This document shows, piece by piece, positions 59,679 to 64,000 of a DNA stretch of 64,000 nt. The stretch covers positions 1 to 64,000 of the forward strand of contig JAIEPW010000064.1 in assembly GCA_019748195.1 (NCBI GenBank), given 5' to 3'. Under the pieces are notes generated by a model that was not told the origin of the DNA, did not search any database, and worked only from the letters and a program-made list of their open reading frames with translations. Each line of letters opens with the position of its first letter. The stretch's first letter is position 1. A program made the translations under genes and the position numbers. Origin of the DNA: Bryobacteraceae bacterium. GTDB lineage: Bacteria; Acidobacteriota; Terriglobia; Bryobacterales; Bryobacteraceae.

Positions 59679-60910
59679 GCGAGAGCGATTCTCCCTGGGC
59701 GCCGCTGCGCTACCGCGTGTTCCGACGGCTGTGGCTGGCATCCATCGGGTCGAACATCGGCACCTGGATGCACACTGTAGGCGCGGCGTGGTTGATGACG
59801 ACGCTCGCGCCCTCGCCGCTTCTTGTCGCGCTGGTGCAGACGGCAAACAGCCTTCCGGTGTTCCTGTTGAGCATTCCGGCGGGCACGCTGGCGGACGTCG
59901 TGGACCGGCGCAAGGTTCTGCTGGTGACGCAAAGCCTGATGCTGGCGGTGGCGGCGACGCTGGGCATCGTCACGCTGACCGGGCATATCGGACCCTGGTC
60001 ATTGCTGGCGTTCACTTTCGCGCTGGGCTTGGGGACATCGCTGAACGGGCCTGCCTGGGCGGCGACGGCGCCGGAGACGGTGCCGCGGCCGATTCTGCCG
60101 GCGGCGGTGGCGCTGAATTCGGTGGGATTCAACATCTCGCGCGCGGTGGGTCCGGCGCTGGGCGGGGCGATCATCGCGATGTCGAACCCGGGATCGGTTT
60201 TTCTGTTGAATGCCGCATCGTTTCTGGGAGTGATCGCCGTGCTGGCTCGCTGGCGCCCGGAAGGCCCGGAGCAAGTCCCGTTCACCGGCGATGTGCAAGC
60301 GGCGCTGAAAGAAGGGGTGGATTACGGGATCCGCACGCCGGAGTACCGCGCGATCCTGGTGCGCGCGGGAGTGTTCAGTTTCACGGCGAGCGCGCTTTGG
60401 GCGATGCTTCCGGTGGTGGCCAGCCGGAACTTCGGCGATTCGGCCGGCTATGGCGTGTTGCTGGGCTGCATCGGCGCGGGTTCGGTGACCGGCGCGACGC
60501 TGTTGGGGAACTTCCGCCGCCGCTTCGCGCCGGATCAGGTGATTCTGTGCGGAACGGTAACGTTCGCCTGCATGTCGGCGGCGGTTTCGGTGGCCGGCAA
60601 TTTCCCGGCGGCGTGCGCGGCGATGCTGCTGGCGGGGGTCGCCTGGCTGTCCACGATGTCGCTGTTCAATGTCGCGGCGCAGGCGACGCCCCCGGCGCGG
60701 CTGCGGGCGCGGGCGCTCGCCCTGTATCTGCTGGTATTTCAGGGGTCGCTTGCGGTAGGTTCGGGGTTGTGGGGCTGGCTGGCGTCCCGGACGACGGTTC
60801 CGGCGTCGATGATGGCGGCGGCCTGCGTGATGATCGCGGGAGGAGCGATCGCGCGGTGGAAGTGGCCGTTGGAGGCGGCTCCCGTGGCCGGGGACAAAGC
60901 CTTTCCTTGA
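59675..60910 (+). CDS. MFS transporter, MFS_3/EntS-like
   Basis: The 411-residue protein has twelve predicted helices with the signature YRVFRRLWLASIGSNIGTWMHTVGAAWLM and motif A-like DVVDRRKVLLVTQ. I start it at TTG 59675, overlapping the hydrolase stop as TTGA; the ATG at 59651 lies in the previous gene. Members export siderophores or small aromatics. Coupling to quinone-detoxification-like genes suggests efflux of an aromatic compound, as an inference. Confidence 0.85.
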   Translation: MSESDSPWAPLRYRVFRRLWLASIGSNIGTWMHTVGAAWLMTTLAPSPLLVALVQTANSLPVFLLSIPAGTLADVVDRRKVLLVTQSLMLAVAATLGIVTLTGHIGPWSLLAFTFALGLGTSLNGPAWAATAPETVPRPILPAAVALNSVGFNISRAVGPALGGAIIAMSNPGSVFLLNAASFLGVIAVLARWRPEGPEQVPFTGDVQAALKEGVDYGIRTPEYRAILVRAGVFSFTASALWAMLPVVASRNFGDSAGYGVLLGCIGAGSVTGATLLGNFRRRFAPDQVILCGTVTFACMSAAVSVAGNFPAACAAMLLAGVAWLSTMSLFNVAAQATPPARLRARALALYLLVFQGSLAVGSGLWGWLASRTTVPASMMAAACVMIAGGAIARWKWPLEAAPVAGDKAFP

Positions 60911-60974
60911 CTTTGGCAGGCGAAGTATTTTATTGTGACTGTTCGATTTGGCGACGCTACCGCAAGGCGACCCT

Positions 60975-61418
60975 ATGGGAGAAACCACTCCGAGCGAGTT
61001 CCAGCCCGTGGACACGCTGTTGGATTCGACTCTGGAAAGCGTGGATAGCGCCGAGACAACGATTCTCGGCATGGCGGAAAAGATGGGTTTCGATGAAGAC
61101 GACCTGCACAAGATCGGGATGTCGGTTCGCGAAGCCATGGTAAACGCCGTTGTTCACGGTAACCGCTATAACTCGCGGAAGAAGGTGCAGTTGCGGGTGA
61201 AGGCCGCGGGGAGCGAACTGGCCATTGAAATCGCGGACGAGGGGGAAGGGTTCGAGCGCGAAAATCTGCCCGATCCCTTGGCTGAGGAAAATCTGCTCCG
61301 TCATTCGGGGCGTGGACTGCTGCTGATAGAGGCGTTCATGGATGAGTTTCAGGTGCGGAAGCGGGAGCCGAGAGGCACTCATATCCGCATGGTGAAGCGT
61401 CTGGCGGCAGGCGGTTAA
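60975..61418 (+). CDS. RsbW-like anti-sigma factor, HATPase_c kinase
   Basis: ATG 60975 gives 147 residues; an alternative ATG at 60948 adds nine. The GHKL fold shows the N box GMSVREAMVNAVVHGNRYN, the G1 box IADEGEGFE and LRHSGRGLLLIEAFMDEF. Such kinases phosphorylate STAS antagonists and bind sigma factors. The STAS protein follows 31 bp downstream, forming a partner-switching pair. No sigma factor gene is adjacent. Confidence 0.9.
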   Translation: MGETTPSEFQPVDTLLDSTLESVDSAETTILGMAEKMGFDEDDLHKIGMSVREAMVNAVVHGNRYNSRKKVQLRVKAAGSELAIEIADEGEGFERENLPDPLAEENLLRHSGRGLLLIEAFMDEFQVRKREPRGTHIRMVKRLAAGG

Positions 61419-61449
61419 CGGTTCAACGAGGAGATCGAGGAGGATACTT

Positions 61450-61794
61450 GTGAGCGTAAAACTGACCACCCGGCAAGTGGGCGACGTGACTGTGATCGAC
61501 GCCGTCGGTCGAATTACCTTGGGAGAGGGCGCGAGCACGTTCCGCGACACGATTCGCGACATGGCTTCCGGTGGCCATAAGAAGGTCCTGCTGAATCTTG
61601 GCGAGGTTTCCTACATCGACAGTTCCGGCATCGGCGAGTTGGTGTCGGGCTTCACCACCGTTACCAATCATGGCGGCATCCTGAAACTGCTGGGCTTGTC
61701 CAAGCGGGTGAAGGATCTGCTGCAGATCACCAAGCTTTATACGGTTTTCGAGGTCTTCGATGACGAGGCCGAAGCCGTTCGCAGTTTCACCTGA
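61450..61794 (+). CDS. STAS-domain anti-sigma-factor antagonist
   Basis: The 114-residue protein starts at GTG 61450, preceded by GAGGAGGATA. The STAS fold holds the phosphorylatable Ser in VSYIDSSGIGELVSGF. It should be phosphorylated by the upstream kinase and dephosphorylated by a SpoIIE/RsbU-type phosphatase; one such membrane enzyme is encoded at 34886-36097. Confidence 0.92.
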   Translation: MSVKLTTRQVGDVTVIDAVGRITLGEGASTFRDTIRDMASGGHKKVLLNLGEVSYIDSSGIGELVSGFTTVTNHGGILKLLGLSKRVKDLLQITKLYTVFEVFDDEAEAVRSFT

Positions 61795-61863
61795 AGCCGC
61801 CTGGCCGTGCCTCGCTCTGAAAATGAGTGAGAATTCAGGCGTCTCCAACCGACTTCTCAATTA

Positions 61864-61883
61864 GGGGCTCCCCGGGGAGCCCC
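61864..61883. terminator. Perfect 20-bp palindrome after the STAS gene
   Basis: GGGGCTCCCCGGGGAGCCCC is completely self-complementary. It lies 70 bp after the STAS stop and 31 bp before the NarL-type regulator start. No T tract follows, so it may be a weak terminator, or an operator for the regulator. Confidence 0.45.
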
Positions 61884-61913
61884 GGCAAGTCCGGAACGGA
61901 CGGAGGTTGGCCG

Positions 61914-62567
61914 ATGGATGAGACGCAGGTCCGAATACTGCTTGCGGAGGAATGGACGCTGGTGCGCGAGGGTTTGGCGCGCGTTCTGGAGTCCGATCCC
62001 CGGAACCGCGTGATCGCTCACTGCGGGGAAGGTCTGGCCGCCGCCAAGCTGATCGAGACGCTGGAGCCGGATGTCGCGGTGCTGGATCTCGGCCTGCCCG
62101 ATCTGTTTGCCCTGGAAATCGTCCGCCGCGCCACCGAGGCGGGATCGCACACCCGGTTCGCGATTCTCTCCACCCGAAAAGACCGCAAAGCCGTCGTGGA
62201 AGCGCTGCGCAGCGGCGTGAGCGCGTTTGTCCTGAAATCCAGTTCCGGATCACATCTTCTGGAAGCACTGAAGCAGATCCTGGAAGGCGGCATTTATGTG
62301 TCGCCGCAGGTGGAGATCAACAAGGTATTCGCGCCGGATCAGAAGCAGGCTTCCGAGGATCCGCTGGAGTCCCTGAGCGCGCGGGAGTACCAGGTGTTTT
62401 CGCTGCTGATTGACGGGGTGCGCGCCAAGGAGATCGCGGCGCGGTTGGAACTGAGTCCGAAGACGGTGGACACGTATCGCGCGAGCCTGATGCGGAAGCT
62501 GGATATCCACGATCTGCCGGGGCTGGTGCGGTTCGCGATCCAGCGGGACCTGACGGCGGCGCGGTAG
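61914..62567 (+). CDS. NarL/LuxR-family response regulator
   Basis: The 217-residue protein starts at ATG 61914 after CGGAGG. The receiver domain has the phospho-Asp in VAVLDLGLPD, Thr/Ser at FAILSTRK and Lys in AFVLKSSSGS; the usual double-acid pocket is Glu-Glu (AEEW). The DNA-binding domain at the C-terminus is LSAREYQVFSLLIDGVRAKEIAARL with SPKTVDTYRASLMRKL. No histidine kinase is encoded next to it. Confidence 0.93.
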   Translation: MDETQVRILLAEEWTLVREGLARVLESDPRNRVIAHCGEGLAAAKLIETLEPDVAVLDLGLPDLFALEIVRRATEAGSHTRFAILSTRKDRKAVVEALRSGVSAFVLKSSSGSHLLEALKQILEGGIYVSPQVEINKVFAPDQKQASEDPLESLSAREYQVFSLLIDGVRAKEIAARLELSPKTVDTYRASLMRKLDIHDLPGLVRFAIQRDLTAAR

Positions 62568-62601
62568 GGGAGAAGTATCCTGGTAATTCCGATGCCACGC
62601 C

Positions 62602-62862
62602 GTGATTGCCCAGGTGAGCCGGTCGCCGCAACAAGCACAATTGCGGAGGTTCTTGAGGGGGTGCGTGGTAGTCCCTTTCGACGAACGTGCAGCGCACGAG
62701 GCAGGATCGCTTGTGGCCAAGACCGGAACCGCGGATGTGGTTGACGCGGCTGTGGTGGCGGCGGCGATTCGCACGAAATCGCTGATTCTGACCAGCGACC
62801 TCGGAGATATCACGCGGCTGGTTGGGGCTGCTGGCTCTCAGGTATTGGTTGCAGGGGTTTGA
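62602..62862 (+). pseudogene. Truncated PIN-domain (VapC-like) toxin remnant
   Basis: The frame from GTG 62602 encodes 86 residues matching the middle and C-terminus of PIN toxins (VIAQVSRSPQQAQLRRFLRGC, GTADVVDAAVVAAAI, LILTSDLGDITRLV) with the two later acidic residues. A TAA stop lies in frame just upstream, and the first catalytic Asp and N-terminal strand are missing. It is probably a decayed vapC-like gene; no antitoxin is upstream. Confidence 0.7.
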
Positions 62863-62891
62863 TCGTCGTTTCTTGACGAATTCGACGCTAC

Positions 62892-63077
62892 TCACAAGCT
62901 CAACTTCGATGCCGCATCGTCCACCGAGACGCCTGAAGTCGGCTCCAGCGAAGCCTTAAGGCGCTCCCACATCGGTTCCGACTTTAGAAGGTACGCAGTC
63001 TCGCGCTCGGAAGCGATCTCTTTCCGGAGTGCGATGGGCACGATAACGGCGGTAGGCTCGCCTGCTTCATTTGACAC
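62892..63077 (-). pseudogene. Phd/YefM-like antitoxin remnant
   Basis: The 61-residue frame reads SNEAGEPTAVIVPIALRKEIASERETAYLLKSEPM, similar to the second half of Phd/YefM antitoxins. In-frame codons continue upstream as DPSIQIV before a TGA, so the usual N-terminal DNA-binding segment is lost. GTG 63077 is the only standard start. It converges with the PIN remnant and is not in the order of a working toxin-antitoxin pair. Confidence 0.6.
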
Positions 63078-63208
63078 GATCTGGATGCTGGGGTCCGGCG
63101 CACCTATCCGCCGTCGTCATTGTCATCTGAACAGCGGAACGGTTCGACAAGAGCTTCTTTGTACCAGCGCTCGCCAGCGGAAGCAGGGCGTCTCGTTTCA
63201 TCCCCCAA

Positions 63209-63424
63209 TCACGAGTTCCGGTTGGCCTCCGGCGGAAGCGATCGCAGGGACTCCTCGCGGCGATGTAGCAGAATCAGCGCTATGGCTTCGCGGAGGCTAT
63301 TCAGGCACTCCTCACGCGTCTCGCCCTGCCCGTTCGCACCCGGCAGCTCCGCACAGTAGGCTACGTACCAGGGGCCATCCTGCTCGACGACGGCAGTAAA
63401 CTCGTTGCGCCTTGATTTGATCTT
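63209..63424 (-). pseudogene. HicB-like antitoxin frame lacking a start codon
   Basis: The minus-strand frame KIKSRRNEFTAVVEQDGPWYVAYC..ELPGANGQGETREECLNSLREAIALI is a recognisable HicB domain. The codon at the expected start is AGT and no ATG, GTG or TTG occurs before an upstream TGA. It is probably an inactivated copy; no HicA toxin is recognised next to it. Confidence 0.65.
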
Positions 63425-63496
63425 ACTCTGGAGCGGACCGATCTTAAGCCGATGTCAGCTTTACTCCCGTTACCCGGATCGCTATACTCAGCCGTC

Positions 63497-64000
63497 ATGA
63501 ACCGGTTTTTCATCGCCGCTGTGCTGCTTTCCGTCCCGCTCCTGGCGCAGGAGCGGTCGCCGATCACGCCCTCGCCAGACCGGCGCGCGGGGGAGGGCGA
63601 GGGCCCGTTCGACCGCATGGTGATCCGAGGCGTTACGGTGATTGACGGAACAGGTGCGCCGCCGCGCGGTCCCGTGGATGTGGTGGTGGAGAACAACCGG
63701 ATCGCGGAGGTGCGCAGTGTCGGCTATCCCCTGGTTACGATCCGCGAACGGGGGCGGCCCAATAAGGGGACCAAGGAGATCGACGGGACCGGCATGTACC
63801 TGATGCCCGGCTTCGTTGACCTGCATGTCCATACTGGCGGAGCTCCGAAGGCTCCCGAAGCCGAATACGTTCACAAGTTGTGGATGGCGCATGGCGTCAC
63901 GGCGGTGCGGGGCGTGCCGGCGGGCGATATGGACTGGACGCTGGCGGAACGCGAGCGCAGCGCGCAAAACAAGATTGTCGCGCCGCGGTACTTCGCCTAT
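63497..64000 (+). CDS. Exported amidohydrolase, N-terminal part
   Basis: The gene begins at ATG 63497 and runs off the window. The 168 visible residues have a signal peptide (MNRFFIAAVLLSVPLLAQE) and an amidohydrolase start (MVIRGVTVIDGTGAPPRGPVDVVVENNRIAEV), then the first metal motif MPGFVDLHVHTGG. It belongs with exported imidazolonepropionase-like/prolidase-type enzymes, as does the D-aminoacylase-like protein at 16292-17824. The substrate is not evident from this part. Confidence 0.85.
   Translation, partial: MNRFFIAAVLLSVPLLAQERSPITPSPDRRAGEGEGPFDRMVIRGVTVIDGTGAPPRGPVDVVVENNRIAEVRSVGYPLVTIRERGRPNKGTKEIDGTGMYLMPGFVDLHVHTGGAPKAPEAEYVHKLWMAHGVTAVRGVPAGDMDWTLAERERSAQNKIVAPRYFAY

Overview
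The window is GC-rich bacterial chromosomal DNA that includes the replication-origin neighbourhood (dnaA, dnaN, gyrB, mnmG, rsmG, parA, parB). Several traits suggest an Acidobacteriota genome of the Solibacter/Bryobacter type: a lone 811-residue duplicated MacB/FtsX permease of the kind common in that phylum, a secreted PQQ-type beta-propeller, tandem SIMPL proteins, a D-aminoacylase-like amidohydrolase and many secreted proteins of unknown function. The assignment is an inference from gene content. No rRNA was seen.

Region 1-13.5 kb is accessory. A truncated outer-membrane-type gene and a DtxR/MntR-like regulator diverge across a 131-bp spacer holding two palindromes. A minus-strand heavy-metal efflux operon follows: a small Cys-rich exported protein, czcC-, czcB- and czcA-like genes, a CadA/ZntA-type P1B ATPase and an isoprenylcysteine-methyltransferase-like (ICMT) gene. 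An IS256-family element (1336-2882) with an 8-bp target duplication has inserted five codons before the ICMT stop. Joining the two flanks restores the expected gene end exactly. A tyrosine recombinase (12177-13358), clustered direct repeats and the 5' half of a tRNA-Gly gene (13499-13532) mark one junction of an integrated element.

Region 13.5-30 kb is core. It holds a GH63-type glucosidase, a D-aminoacylase-like protein, a Bax-inhibitor-1 protein, tRNA-Gly(GCC), dnaA, dnaN, gyrB (long form, no recF in between), tRNA-Arg(CCT), purD, mnmG-rsmG, two parS-like sites, parA-parB and a CAT-anticodon tRNA.

Region 30-45 kb is a surface-polysaccharide and signalling region: a Wzt-like ABC ATPase without a permease, a methyltransferase with a coiled-coil tail, a two-domain glycosyltransferase, an RsbU-type membrane phosphatase, a coupled three-gene set (secreted protein, HD hydrolase, DinB), four more glycosyltransferases and an M20 peptidase. 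At 43.0-45.2 kb a HigA-like protein precedes a translationally coupled AAA ATPase and DUF4276 (Toprim-like) gene. That pair is the best candidate for an undescribed defence system here.

Region 45-64 kb carries glmS, purS, two SIMPL proteins, the duplicated permease, tyrS, a 245-residue protein of unknown family, a frameshifted aldo/keto reductase, secreted proteins, a frameshifted AAA ATPase behind a DUF1801 gene, an MhqO/MhqD-like dioxygenase-hydrolase pair with an MFS transporter, an RsbW-like kinase with a STAS protein, a NarL-type regulator, a cluster of decayed toxin-antitoxin fragments and the start of an amidohydrolase. Four gene pairs are joined by a TTGA stop/start overlap that uses TTG as the start codon.
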